Assembly: GCA_029207755.1 (NCBI GenBank)
Contig: JARCOQ010000006.1
Coordinates: forward strand, 24,882,022 to 24,946,021
Direction: 5' to 3'
Length of the DNA stretch: 64,000 nucleotides
Origin: Chamaea fasciata
Lineage: Eukaryota; Chordata; Aves; Passeriformes; Sylviidae
A program made the position numbers and the translations under genes. Every line of letters begins with the position of its first letter. Position 1 is the stretch's first letter. Below are positions 26,721 through 38,735 of this stretch, piece after piece. The notes under the pieces are model-generated. The model saw nothing but the letters and a program-made list of their open reading frames with translations. It was not told the origin of the DNA and ran no database searches.

Positions 26721-28542
26721 TGAAAACGTCACCCCAGTTCTTTTCCTTACTTTGTGATCCAAGAAATGTCATGCAAATAACCTTGGAGTACTGCTATTTA
26801 AGACCTCACGTAAAGGGCAATGAAAGTCTGGCTCCCAGTGTGGTTTTCATTTTTTACTAGTTCCTACAGCTGTCTTCATACTTGTTCTTTGCTTTTTCCT
26901 GTATTTAAAATGTATTAATGAAAATATGAAAAAGTTGCCTGTAATGTTGCACATGGTGAAGACAGGAGTGTATTTTGTCAGGGTGGGTGGTAATGAAATG
27001 TAAAGAAAAGCCAATTTTCACTCTTTTCAATTATTCAGAAAGAAGCATAGAAAACATGAGAACATCTTCTCCATTCCTGCAACCTCCCAGAAATGGCCAT
27101 ATCTACTCATTGCAGCAAACTCTAGTAATCTTAAATGAGATGCCACTTCATTCCTGAAAAGACCATGAAAAAGGATGTTGAAATGCCATCCCTCATAAGC
27201 TCCAGGCAGTGAAACTGAAGTGGAGTATGAGCTTTAGGAAAGCCACTTTTGCCGACTATTATTAGATCTATCTCCATTTAAATGACTTGTGAGTTGGAAA
27301 ATTGTTATTACTACATTAAATATGTCATGTTCTTTCCACAAACCACATAATATAGTTCAATATAATAAAATAGTTTAAATCTACTGAGTTTAATTGTCCC
27401 TTCTTGTATTACATAATTGTTGGTGCGTAATCAATGGGATATGCTCACTTAACAAAGGCAAATTATTTCAATTGATGTTCTTCTGGCCTTATCAGGATGA
27501 ACTACATCTCTAGATATATAAGCTATATTTAAAGCTGTAAAATTTAAGTCTAAAATAATAGGAACTTATTGTTTTAAATTTAAATATTACACCTTTAAAT
27601 ATACTTATTGCTATTATAATACTGAACTTACTGCTATTTTTTTAAAAAAAAACTCTTTGTCCTTTATAAAATATGGAAAAAGAAAAAAAAATCTCAATGT
27701 TTCACTTACTGCTACCTTAATGATATGCTTTTGGACTAGCTCGCCTTCACAAATGCTGTCCACTTCTAGAGTGCACAGCAACAGAGAATTAGTTTCAGTT
27801 GCACAGGGTCAGTCCTGACCTTTTCATAGATATAAGACCAAACATGTTTATGCTTATATTGATCATAATTGTAATGTAACTGAACAAAAATCATCAATTG
27901 CTTTTCTATAAGCCAACTCACAATATTAACAATAAAACATGAAATTCTTAAATTACAGGGAAATATAGGAGAACTAACTAGCAACAAAATCCAAGAAAGC
28001 AGAAGATTATGCTGGGCTACCTAAAAGTACTTTAAAATTTTATTTTCTACACATGAATGATTTTAGACCTACCTTTTCTCTTTGAATTTGTGGCTTACGG
28101 GGTGACTTAATGCAAACTGAGTTAGAGAAAAATATGTTTCAGACACCTCCTGGGACTTACATAAGACTTGGCATGCCTCTGACTATGTGTCTGCTAGCAA
28201 GTTTACTTCAGTCAGGCTAATATTAATACAGGAAACTTTAATTAGGCATTTCATGCAATGGGAAGCATGTAATTGGCGTGAATATACCTTCTGCAGAGCA
28301 GTCTGGTTGGTCATAAATAAGCATTGCAGTACTGCTGAGGGGAATAGATGAATACTGTCTTTCACTGGTACCAAGGCTTATTGACTTAAATAGATCATTA
28401 TGAAAATGTTGTTTTAATGAACTGGAGCTGCCAAGGCAAAGTAGAGGACAGTTTGCATCATAAAGTTATAGCCATTTCCTTCCTATTCCATCACTTCTGA
28501 GAAGACCCCATCCCCTGTAAGCAATCTAGACTGGATACTGAC

Positions 28543-28729
28543 CTTTATGCCTGAGAAATGTTTTGTCAATAGACGAGAAATAGAGGAAGTATTGTGAAAA
28601 CATAGTCTAAGTCTTTTGTCTCTGAGAATATTCATTCCAGTGCGCTGCACTAGAATTTTGTCAATACAGCTTATTGTTGGCAGTCCAACCAGCAGCAGTT
28701 TCATGTATAAACAGCTGAGAATTGCTTTC
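28543..28729 (-). CDS. Candidate exon, ectodomain of the unrecognised gene
   Basis: A 187-base open segment (one base plus 62 codons) preceded by an excellent acceptor (CTTTCTGTTCTTACAAG) and followed by ATAAAG/GTCAGT. The first base completes a CG from the exon at 30264-30342 to give arginine, and the phase-0 end fits the exon at 24304-24382. It encodes KAILSCLYMKLLLVGLPT, three cysteines and one NTS glycosylation sequon (FHNTSSIS), consistent with a luminal or extracellular part upstream of the membrane segment. Two CpGs. Family unknown. Confidence 0.45.
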
Positions 28730-30263
28730 CTTGTAAGAACAGAAAGAACTGAGCATAATTCTAATATCTACGGGCAAAAGCTTAGCATTGAAGAAGAATC
28801 CAAGTAGAAAACAAAACTAGACCACAAATTAAAAACAAATCCAAACTCATCTGGGTTCAGCGTTAGCCAGCTGTCATTCATCCATGAGTTGGCCTTTTAT
28901 GTGCTCTAGGCCATTTTGCTAGCAAGCCTGGGATTACACATGCTGCAGGATAAGATATGCCACCCAGCATGCACAGTCTGCTCATCTCAGCTAACGGCTG
29001 TACATAAATACTGAAAAGGAACAAAGAAAACCAACATTGACCTCACATCTGGGAGGCTGCACACTGGGAGTACAGAACCTGGACACTGCTCTTCTTGTAA
29101 AGAGCCTAAACAATACACCTTTTTCCCCTCCACCCCAAGACATAGCACTTTCTTCAAGCAATACATCAGTAATTTCATGGTCAATAGTAAACTGAAATTA
29201 AATCAAAGATTAAAATTTAGTTTAAAAAATGTTGTTAATAGCATCGAAGGAAACCTTTCACAGTCCTTTCAGTAATATGGGATACAGCTTCAATGTCATA
29301 CTACCTAGAACTCTTTCTGAAAATTGTGGTTCTATTCTACTGCTAATTCAGCTGCCCAGTAACCACTACTTGTGGAACAAGTGTAGAATGACAGACACAA
29401 ATCTGTGCTACTCTATTTCTCCTGACCATCTTTCTAAGCATATGAATTTCACGTAAGATTCTGCAGGAGAATAAGAACTGATTCAATTTCAAAGGATAAG
29501 CACCATAGTATAATACTTGCCACATACCAAATGCATTTTGCTCATTCTGAGCAGCACTGGAAGCCTTTTTTTTTTCTTTTTTTTTACTAGATTTCTTAGT
29601 GCTGAGGTGCTAAATAATGTAATTTCAACCATAATAAATTATTAGAGCTTATTACCAAGTCTACCACTTGCTCTTTGTAAAGGTCATGGAGCAAAAAAAT
29701 TAAGGTACTGAATTTAGAAACTACTGCCTGTGTTGAAGACAAAACATTTGCCTTTCTAAAATGAAAAGGCTCTGCTCCTGTTTTAAAGTAATTTTAGAAC
29801 ATATATTTTTATACTAAATAGTAGATAGTAAAAATCACAAATTCTTCTTACTGTTTTATTTCTTTATTCTACAGTCACCAATGAAGCATACACAATTTTA
29901 CAGGACTTATTCTTTCTTTCCTTTACATGCCTTGTCACTTTGTTACACATATACAAACTACAGAGGAGAAGCTTTAAATAGGTACCAACATAAAAGTACT
30001 TACTAAGAAGAACTCAAAGATATAGTGTAAAATTCCATACTATCTGATGAAGACATTCCAAATAGAAGTGCTGATAGTCACAGAAAGGAAGGACAAATAC
30101 CATTATAACTACAGGATGGAGTCAGCTGGTCGAATCTCCAATCATTTTTGAACAGTCAGGTCCCCCATGATCAGATTCAGTGAAGAGATGCTATTTACTC
30201 TATACTGAATTTAACACCATCAACAGTCAAAGTGGTGATCATTTTACCAGAAGACTGACATAC

Positions 30264-30342
30264 CGATTCTGTTGGTGAAAAAATGCTTTCACGTATGACG
30301 AGATTTCCACAAAGCTTGAGTATTTTTGCAGGAAACACTGGT
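30264..30342 (-). CDS. Candidate small exon, unrecognised gene
   Basis: A 79-base segment behind a long pyrimidine tract (TTTTCTTTTCTTTTTCCTAG) and ending at ATCG/GTATGT. It encodes QCFLQKYSSFVEISSYVKAF followed by FHQQN and contains three CpGs in 79 bases. It starts in phase 1 and ends in phase 2, fitting the exon at 28543-28729 exactly. A second frame also stays open across it (PVFPAKILKLCG...), so the frame choice rests on phase continuity. Confidence 0.43.
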
Positions 30343-31161
30343 CTAGGAAAAAGAAAAGAAAACAAAACAAACCCCACCAAAAAAACCATAGCCCCCTCCA
30401 ACCCCCAGAATACACAATAATCATTTTCCTTTAATACAAGATTTAAAACTTTCCCTACTGCTTTTCCAAATTTTCTAATTAATAGGGTGTTTTACAAGTT
30501 TTCCTTAGCACTTTAACATAAACTATGAACTGGCTCGAAATAATTTGCCAGAAAATTTGAAATTAAGGTCCGAGTTTTAACTGCAGTTTCTTCTTTAATG
30601 AGAATTCATCATTACCTACAGTCATTTTCCAAATAAACATAGTTCTTCCTTTTTCAGTCAGGTTTTAGTTTGGGATAACAATGTCTAAGAAGGTATTATT
30701 TATTTTTTTACTTGTATCACATTGTTAAACATTCTTCTTCATTTTTTCCATGGCACCTAATTGACATGAAAGGAAATTTACAGGTGTAACACCACTGGAA
30801 GTATTAAATACAAACAGCATTGTCATTCCATCAGTTACAATCTTCTAAATATTAATTTTAATAATTGAAAATAAGCAAACAGACAGAAATATGCATTTAA
30901 ATAGCATCTCTTTTCTTCTTTCCATCAGTTGTCTTTATCTGTATGCTGGTACATAGACACTTACAAATGAATCTCTGTGGAACCAATTGGTCTTTGCAGC
31001 TCAGTTGCAGCAAAGATGTTTCTGCATAATCAGAGACAGAGAGTAGCTTTGCCCTCCTAAACTTTTGATGGACAAAGGGAATTCACAGCTGAGGGGAGCT
31101 AAATACAGCTTTATTTTTTTTTTAATCTCTGTCAGAAACACTCTCTTCTAAACAGTCTGAC

Positions 31162-31293
31162 TGAAATTCACCATGCCAACAAATTTCAGGTAACTATATT
31201 CCAAAATGAAAGTTATTGCAGAAGTTTCAAGATTTGCTTTGCAGTCCCAAGTCCACAACTGAGTTTTGGGCACTATGGCAGTAGCAGAGATAA
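31162..31293 (-). CDS. Weaker candidate exon, unrecognised gene
   Basis: Open segment of 43 codons behind a strong acceptor (AATTTTTTACTTTTCAG). It encodes ISATAIVPKTQLWTWDCKAN and a beta-strand-like AITFILEYSYLKFVG. The donor chosen, TTTCA/GTCAGA, keeps phase with 30264-30342; an alternative donor TATA/GTTACC upstream would also fit. With two possible donors and no known homologue this exon is tentative. Confidence 0.33.
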
Positions 31294-32121
31294 CTGAAAA
31301 GTAAAAAAATTTAAGATAGATTAGGTTTAAAGCCCTGTATGCTGACCTAGCCCACAGCACTTAAAATGGCTGAAGAGAACACTTTCATCACTATTTTTCA
31401 GAGTCCTTACTCTATTCTTGTTACCTTTAATCTCTAGGACTCTCAAATAAACATAAATTAACCCTCCTGAAAAAGAAATATATTTTTAGGACTCTTCAGC
31501 TTCATCAAGTCTCCCCTGACAGTCCTTTCCTAAATAGAAGTAGGCAGTATTACCTGATGGCATTTTGTATACAGGTCAGAGCAACAGAACCAGAGGTGAA
31601 AAACAGAAAAAGTACCTTTCTGCTGTGCTGAAATACTGTGGTCCTCTGACATTATGTTTTCTGAAAATACATCTGGGAACAAAATTTGTGGAGCTGCACA
31701 CATATATCATCAGTCTAAGAATAGATTTTTCACTGACAGAAATTAAGTCTTAGTGATTTCAGACAGCTTCAAGATTAAGGAGATACAATTTGAGGTCACA
31801 GTTTTGGATTTCAGCACTAGATGTCTGCATGAATTCCGCTTTAGGAATTTTAATCCTTTGTAATGTCTCGTCCCTGATCCTGTAAGCTTTGCCAAGAACT
31901 TGCAAACTTGTGCCAGTGAAAAATAGTTCTTTTTCCCACCTTTCCAATCAGAGGAGTAAAGCATTTCTGTTAAAGAAATTCATTCTGCCAGTCAGCAGAA
32001 TGCAAATGGAGATGAAGACAGAAAATGAATGTGTCTGGGAAAGGAAAAGAAGAAACAAGAGAGGAAGGAATTTCTATTCCACATTCAGATCTTCTGTTGC
32101 GAAGTTCAGCTGTAGAAATAC

Positions 32122-32265
32122 CACTCTGACTTATTTTGGTCAGGCCATCTTGAATGAGGATGACAAAGATCTGCTGGTCATGATGATCAGAGATGGTGGC
32201 AGCAGTAGCTAGAAAGGCAGAACTCACTGCCTTCAGCTCATCCACCTCTGCAGCATGGTCACCAC
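32122..32265 (-). CDS. Weakest candidate exon, unrecognised gene
   Basis: Open segment of 47 codons after acceptor TTGCACATCTTCAG, ending at a poor donor (AGTG/GTATTT). It encodes GDHAAEVDELKAVSSAF then ISDHHDQQIFVILIQDGLTK. Phases at both ends are 1, compatible with the exon at 31162-31293. A possible further 33-base exon at 33012-33044 ends at a good donor (AAAG/GTAAGT) in matching phase but has a poor acceptor. The true 5' end of the gene was not found. Confidence 0.28.
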
Positions 32266-33044
32266 CTGAAGATGTGCAAGAGGTAGAAATTCTATTACAT
32301 GTTCCTCAGTTTGTCACACGAGTTTCCATCCGTGTATGTGTAGTTCTTGCTTATCTGATGTAACCCTAAATACAAATCTCTGAATGAACAGATTTAGCCC
32401 ATGCTAAAATTGTTTCTGGATATTAAGTTTTGTCCACTAAGCAGTGTTGGATCTTTTTTTTTCTACAAAAACTCATTAAACTTACACCTTTCTGAGCATT
32501 TAAGCACATTCCTACCATTGAGTAACATTACCTGGTACACAGCACTACTTTGGGGTCCCTACAACTCATGCTAGAGCTTCTTAAATGTCTTTCCAAGGGT
32601 AAACACAGGGCAAATAATAAAAACAAGATATGCTCAGTAAAAAGCCATCTGAAAGATGCCAAGCTTCCATAGAAAGAACGGAACAAGGCATCGAAGGAAA
32701 AAGAGATTTTTATCTTCTACTAGATTGCTGAGACTAATGTAAAGCAGAATATGGAAGTCTGGTTAGAGGCGAGCTGGGAGTTCAGTGATTAATATTTTTT
32801 GGTTTGGTCTGATTTATGGCTGAAAGAAGGTATAGCAAATGACAAAAAAAAAAGTGTTGGTTCATTTGAGACCATTTTTATAACTGTACTAGTACGGATT
32901 TCAGGAAATAACCATTTTGTATGCATGTAAAAAACTCTCAGACAGATTTGATCAATTTGAGCACCTCAGAAAGTAGCTCTGGGCTCTAGTTGAGCTGATG
33001 AGACCACTTACCTTTCTGAAATGGTGTCTTCTGGTCTTCATAGA

Positions 33045-34149
33045 CTAAATTTCATTCAACCTTCCTCCAACAGCTGTGCTAAACCTCAAGGGCCTTTTCT
33101 TAGCCATGTCCTTCATTTAGAGCTGCTCTTTTAAATTGTGTGCTCTATCTACATACATAGTTTATTATTTCTCCAGACCATAACACTGCTTAATGTAATG
33201 AAATGCAATGCAAATGTCAGCTTGAATCACCGCTAAAAACAAATGACACTTTTTGGGGCAGACTAGGAATTAGAAATGGTAAATAAATATTCTGCTGTCA
33301 GTATGTCTCTTCATCAGGCTGATCATCAGTCTGGCCCTTCCCTGCTGGTGTAGTCTGAACAGCAGCAATTCTGCATTTACATTTTAATAATACGAGCAAA
33401 TATTATCAAGGGGGCTAGGACTTTGAAACAGTAAATATTTCGTCTCATGAAAGATGTTATTCTCAGATAAAACAGGATAAGTTCCATGCATCTACAGGGA
33501 GAAATCAAAACAACATGGTTTGAAAAATTATTTAGGTGGTATAAATTATATTCTTCTTGCCAAATGAAAATTTAGTTAGTTACCAGACTTCACTGCAAAG
33601 TTTTGCTAGCAGTAGATTGATATTAATGGTTGTTTTTAACATTTTTCAAGCAGTTAGAATGATCTAATATTATGAAAACTGTATATAAATTGGTCACACA
33701 ATTGTAGCTTACTGGCTTTCAGAATTTACCTCTAAACACTGAGTTATACTTGCAGAATTTGTAATTCATCACTGATTTAAATGAATGGTTTAAATCACTG
33801 AGACTCAGTGAAAATTATCTATACTGTGATTAAAAACTACATTTTCAGACTGTAACTGTCACTCATTAATATAAATTACTGATTTTTAACGTCCTGTGGT
33901 GAGAAACGTATGGTTTCTACAACCATCCTTGGGTCCCAGAGGACTCCAAGAGGGAGAATGGTCTTCTCAGTACAGTCATGACTGTTTCACAATACAAAAA
34001 AATAAAAAGTTTAAAAATACCTTCACAAAGTTTACTTCTGAAAGTAATTTACAGGCATAGCTAGTAATTTGTGAAAGATTGTTCACTGGGAAGAGAAGAG
34101 CATTCAATAGACCCACCACAGGACACAGCTGAGCCAAGACAAACTGGTG
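33045..34149. other. Unique sequence, no gene seen
   Basis: AT-rich unique DNA upstream of the last candidate exon and left of an LTR. No open frame with splice context was recognised. A promoter or first exon of the candidate gene could lie here or further right, but nothing in the sequence shows it. Confidence 0.4.
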
Positions 34150-34723
34150 GCATTTCTGTGGGAATGTATTTTTAAAAAGGCAGAAAACACCACATAGACA
34201 GTGGAGGAGGGTAGATAAGAGTGAAACATAGTGGGAACACCAAGACCAGAAGAGAATGAGAAGGTGCTCCGTGGTGAAGTAGATACTCCTGAAGAACTAC
34301 AGCCCTTGAAGAGACAAAGCCAGAGCAGAGGAAAAATGGGAAGGGGAAGGAGCAGCAGAAGGGAACCAAGTTCTCCTGATGTAACCACCGACACCCCACA
34401 CTCCTGCACCACCTGGTGGGAGAGTAAAGGACACTGGAGTGACGGAGTGAGGGGGAGCCTGGAAAAGGGGCACGGACAGGTATTCGTTTAATGTTTGTTG
34501 TTTCATTTCCTCCTACCAAAATCAATAATTTTATATCTATTTTAATCTGCAGGAAGTTAATTTTTCCTAGATCCTTGTTTGTGATGGTAACCAGCAAGGG
34601 ATCTTGGCCCAGGAGTTTTCTCACCCCTTTCCTTCCTATTTTCTCTCTACTCCACCGGCTGAGGAGAGACTGAAAAAGCAGCTGGGTGGAAGTTTAGCTA
34701 CTGGCCAAAGCCAACCCACCACA
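34150..34723 (+). mobile_element. LTR of an avian endogenous retrovirus, plus strand
   Basis: The 3' end AGCCAACCCACCACA, preceded by GCAGCTGGGTGGAAGTTTAGC and by a pyrimidine-rich block with ACTCCACCGGCTGAGG, matches the end of a bird LTR family I recall as frequent in songbirds. The purine-rich region at 34240-34480 is the corresponding U3/R part. The ORFs of 86 to 150 codons on both strands here are products of the LTR's biased composition, not genes. The 5' boundary is decayed and approximate. Confidence 0.68.
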
Positions 34724-35919
34724 GATACAATCATTTTTTCAAGAAGAAAACAGAGGGGGTTATTTTACCTGTCATCTAAGAATAACCAGATAGTTCAGCA
34801 CAAAAAAAGAAAAACATTTCAAAGGGGATTACTAGAATTTCCACTGTACGAGTAAAAGAAATAGCATGTCAGGAAAGCTGTCCTGCAGATCGATAGCAAA
34901 GGCTGGCCATGCTGCAACAACAAGAGCTGTCGTTTTCCAAAACTGTATATTCTCACAGCTTGATTCAAATGTCACAATCCCTAAATTCCTGTGTTTTGTT
35001 TTGTTTCTGGCTTCAGTCTCATAAAAACTCCTAACAGAAATGTGGGAACAATCTGCTAAAGTCAGACGTCTCCATAATGAGATTGCAGCAATTCTCTTAA
35101 GCTCCTGTTTCTAGATGTACAGCATGTTCTTCTTGCTACCACAGAAAGAGCAAGATTGTTATTCTAGCACAGCCCAAAGAAAAGATAGAATGCATACCAA
35201 ATTCCCTCTGGATGGCACTCTGGCTTAGAAACATCTTTTGCTGGCCAGAGGGTAACTCAGTAAAAGTATGACTCAGCCATCCTGTCTACTAAGGAGAGGC
35301 AGTCCCAAGCAGCTGTAACCTACTTGACAAACAGGTCACCTAATATTGGAATTAAATATTTAATTGTCAAGGCATTTTCAGTAGAATTTCATATACTATC
35401 TTGCCAAAGAGAAGCCTCAACAGCAGCTGAGATTCTTTCCCTTCAGGTCTGTGTTTAATTAACTTCTTTACACTTCTAAAGGTTGAAACAATCTATAATA
35501 TCATCAAGACTCAAAGTAAACCAGCTCAGTAATCTTCAGAAGGACTATACACAAGATTATCCAAACAGCAGTTTCAATTTTAAAGGAAGTCCTCCTTGAT
35601 AATTGCGTTCTATTTCCATACTTTTATTTTTCTGTTTGCAAAATGCAGAATTTTTTAAAAAAATCATCTAGCACCTACAAAGAGACCACAATTCAATTTC
35701 AGTTCAAAATAAACTCTTTAAGGTCCAAAATAGTTATTCCTGACTCTATTGTTTCTTATCTTCTGTTCAAGCCATAGACTTGACCAACCTGATGGTTTCA
35801 CTCAGATCATTCAGAATGGATTGCTCTTTCTAATTAGTTCTACAGATATTCTTGCACCAGGCTTAGGCTAAATAAGATACGCAGCTCCAAAAAAAAAATG
35901 GTAATTTTGGGTAAGCTTA

Positions 35920-36785
35920 GTTCCCCACAGAGGCACAAAGCATTTCATCCAGCCAGGATCAACCCACTACATTCACCATTAAACCATGTCCTCAAGTGTC
36001 ACTTCTACACATCTTTTAAATACTTTCAGGTATGGCAACTTGAGCTCTTCCCTGGGCAGACTGTTCCAATGCTTGACAAACATCTCTATCAAGAAGTTTT
36101 TCCTTATATCCAATCTAAACCTCTCCTAGTGCAACCTGAGACCATTTTGTCTTGTCCTCTAACTTGTTATGTGGAAGAACTGACTGCCCTCCAGACTGGC
36201 TATTATCTCCTTTCAAGAAGTTGCAGAAAGTGATAGGTTTTCCCTGAGCCTCTTTCTCCAGGCTAAATACCCCTAGTTTCCTCAGCCCTCCTCACAAGAC
36301 TTGTGCTCCAATTCCTTCACCACCCTTGTTGCCCTTCTCTGGACATGCTCCAGCAACTCAATGTCTTCTTTGTACTGACAGGCTCAGAACTGGACACAGG
36401 ATTTGAGGTATGGCCTCACCAGTGCCAAATACAGGACCACTTCCCAGGTCCTGCTGGTCACACTGTTGCTGACACAGGCCAGAATGTCATTGGCCTTCTT
36501 GGCCACCTGGGCACAGCTGCCTCATATTCAGCTGCTGTCACCAGCATTTCCAGGTCTTTCTCTGCTGGACAGCTTTCCAAACACTCTGCCCCCAGCCTGT
36601 AGCACTGCAGGGGATTGTAAATCAAGGCACCTGCAGGACCTGGCACTTGGCTCTTTTGAACCTTATATCATTGGCCTTGGCCTATCAATCCAGCCTGTCC
36701 AGATCCCTCTGCAGAACCCTGCAGAACACCACTGGTGACCCACTGCCAACTGGATATAATTTTATTCACCATCACTTTGGGTGGT
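35920..36785 (-). mobile_element. CR1 LINE fragment, minus strand
   Basis: Reverse-oriented CR1 with familiar text: CTGTTCCAATGCTTGACAAAC, TTTTTCCTTATATCCAATCTAAACCTC, CAGGCTAAATA and GACCTGGCACTTGGC. It covers the 3' untranslated region and the end of ORF2, including the region specifying a minus-strand start at CAGAACCACCACTGGTG. Plus-strand ORFs of 99-111 codons here are antisense shadows. Confidence 0.9.
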
Positions 36786-38329
36786 ACATAATCTGAGGAT
36801 GCATTGAAAGGTATAGTGTCTTCCTCTCACATTTAATGTTTTATCTCCTTTGGTGCTTGGATCTCAATCCTCCTGCTTTCTATTGCTTCCTATTTCTAGG
36901 AAATTCCCCTGTAAAAGGAAACTGTGAAGAGACTATTCTTGGAGAGCTTTGTCTGGGTAGAAAAAAGGAGCAAGGAGGAACCCTCAGCTTCCATCTCCCA
37001 ATGAAGGTGTGTCCAGGTAAAACATGGCCTTCATATAGTTTTTCCCAAAGGGGATAATGGCTATTAGAATGCAGTTTTGGATTATCTCACAGGCAACTAT
37101 AATTTCCCTGCTGTATTATGAATTTTGAACTAGTGGTTTATTTATTTTCAGGTTAAATTGTCAGCTAATTATTATTTCTCAGGCAAGCAATAATCCGTTT
37201 CATGAGGGAAAGCCTTCAAAGGGAATATTTTTAATTGAGAACACAAAAAAGTTTAGCAATACAAAGCAAATAAAAGTTAATCTCTGCTTGGTACAAGCTT
37301 TCTGCCTTCTCTATTAGGTCCAGAGCCTCTAAGGGTGGGAAAGGCCTGGAAAACAGAAATTCTCATTTACTCTTCTACTGTAATCCATTTAAAATGTACA
37401 GTTGTGAACCTGATGTGGTTGTTATTTTAAGAGCAGCAGTCTGAAAGTGAAATGGTGACCAGCGAGATAAAATACTAAGAGAAGAAACAGCAGTGCTGAT
37501 AAAACTGGGCAAACTCATAAGTAAAAATACAACTTGCCCTGAAGAAAGGTAAAATACATGATTTTGTCTTCTCTGATAGCACTGGCCAGGAGGTATTCTA
37601 CCAAATTAACTCTACGAATTTTCACCAAGCAAGAAGAATATAGATATTCTCTCAAATACAAATTTCTGGTTCCATTCTGAAGTACTGCACCAACTAGCCC
37701 TGAAAAAAAAAGCCAGTAGGGACCATGAGCTTACTGTGGGGAAAGAAAGAAAATACTCTCCTTCCTGCCTTTGAGCCACTAGTCTCTAAGTAGAGAGCAC
37801 CACTGGCTTTCTCACAGAAGATAGGAGACTGGAGCAATAACAGGAAGTCTGCCTGTTGGGTTTTAAAGCTTCTTCTTTCCCTGCTACATTAAGCAGAGGT
37901 GCTGGAAAGACTCACACTAAGCAGAGCAGTTATCACTGAGGCTGTGTATGCAACATGGGGCAGATATGCCTGCAGCACACCACCAGCCTTGGTTTGGACT
38001 TTTGGGCCCAGGCCAATGGTCCACCTGGGCCTCCTGCCCACAGAAATCACCAGATAAGTAGAAGACTTCCTCTGGGTCCTGTCCCAGTCTCTCTACTCTC
38101 TCTGATCACAGAACTGAGTCAGGATGCAACTACACACAGCACATCTCAGCAGAGCATGGCATAGTGTTCCTAATAAGGCCTAGGGGTCCTGAGGAACTTA
38201 CATCACTTCCTTAACCACTCTAAGTCATTAAGCAAATAAGCATTCAGCATTAGCAAACCTATCTTTTAATCTGAAGGAGTCAGCTAAGGATACTTCCAAT
38301 TGTGTGTTCTCTCCACTACAATTAAATCC

Positions 38330-38735
38330 TAGAATCACAAGACAGTTAGGGGTGGAAAGGATCTTAATGATCTCCTTCAATGATCAGAGAGGTTTCAGCC
38401 TTCTGCCATAGGCAGGGAGTCATTTAACTAGATCCGGCTGCTCAGGGCCCCATACAGCTTTGTTTTGAACCCTTCCATGGGGCATCCACAACGTCTCTAA
38501 GCAGCCTATTCCAGTACCTCACCACCCTCTGAGTAAAGAATTTCATCATAACATCCAATCTAAATCTGTCCTCTTTCAGTTTAAAATCATTGCCCCTTAT
38601 CCTGTCACTATTTTTCCAGGCAAGAAAGTGTTCTTCCTCTTTTTTATTTAAGCCCCCTTTAAGCACTGGGACATTGCAATAGGTGGAAATTACACCAATG
38701 TTCTTCATCAAGTTCTTGTAAAGTGGCTCCTGCCC
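38330..38735 (-). mobile_element. CR1 LINE 3' fragment, minus strand
   Basis: AGAATCACAAGACAGTTAGG followed by GGAAAGGATCTTAATGATCTCC is the CR1 3' end in reverse. CAGCCTATTCCAGTACCTCACCA and CATCCAATCTAAATCTGTCC follow in the expected order. The 89-codon minus-strand ORF at 38442-38711 is part of this remnant. Confidence 0.9.

Noticed and set aside
28270..28345. Open segment with good acceptor (TTCCCCTCAG) and donor (CAGAAG/GTATAT), minus strand
   Set aside because: Its open frame is out of phase with the candidate exon at 28543-28729, and the in-phase reading meets a stop after seven codons.
33012..33044. Possible 33-base first visible exon of the candidate gene
   Set aside because: The donor (AAAG/GTAAGT) and phase fit, but the acceptor lacks a pyrimidine tract and the segment is too short to support alone.
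34104..34624. Overlapping ORFs of 69-150 codons on both strands
   Set aside because: They lie within an LTR whose purine/pyrimidine bias suppresses stops; the peptides show no domain.
36303..36738. Plus-strand ORFs of 99-111 codons
   Set aside because: Antisense shadows of a minus-strand CR1 element.
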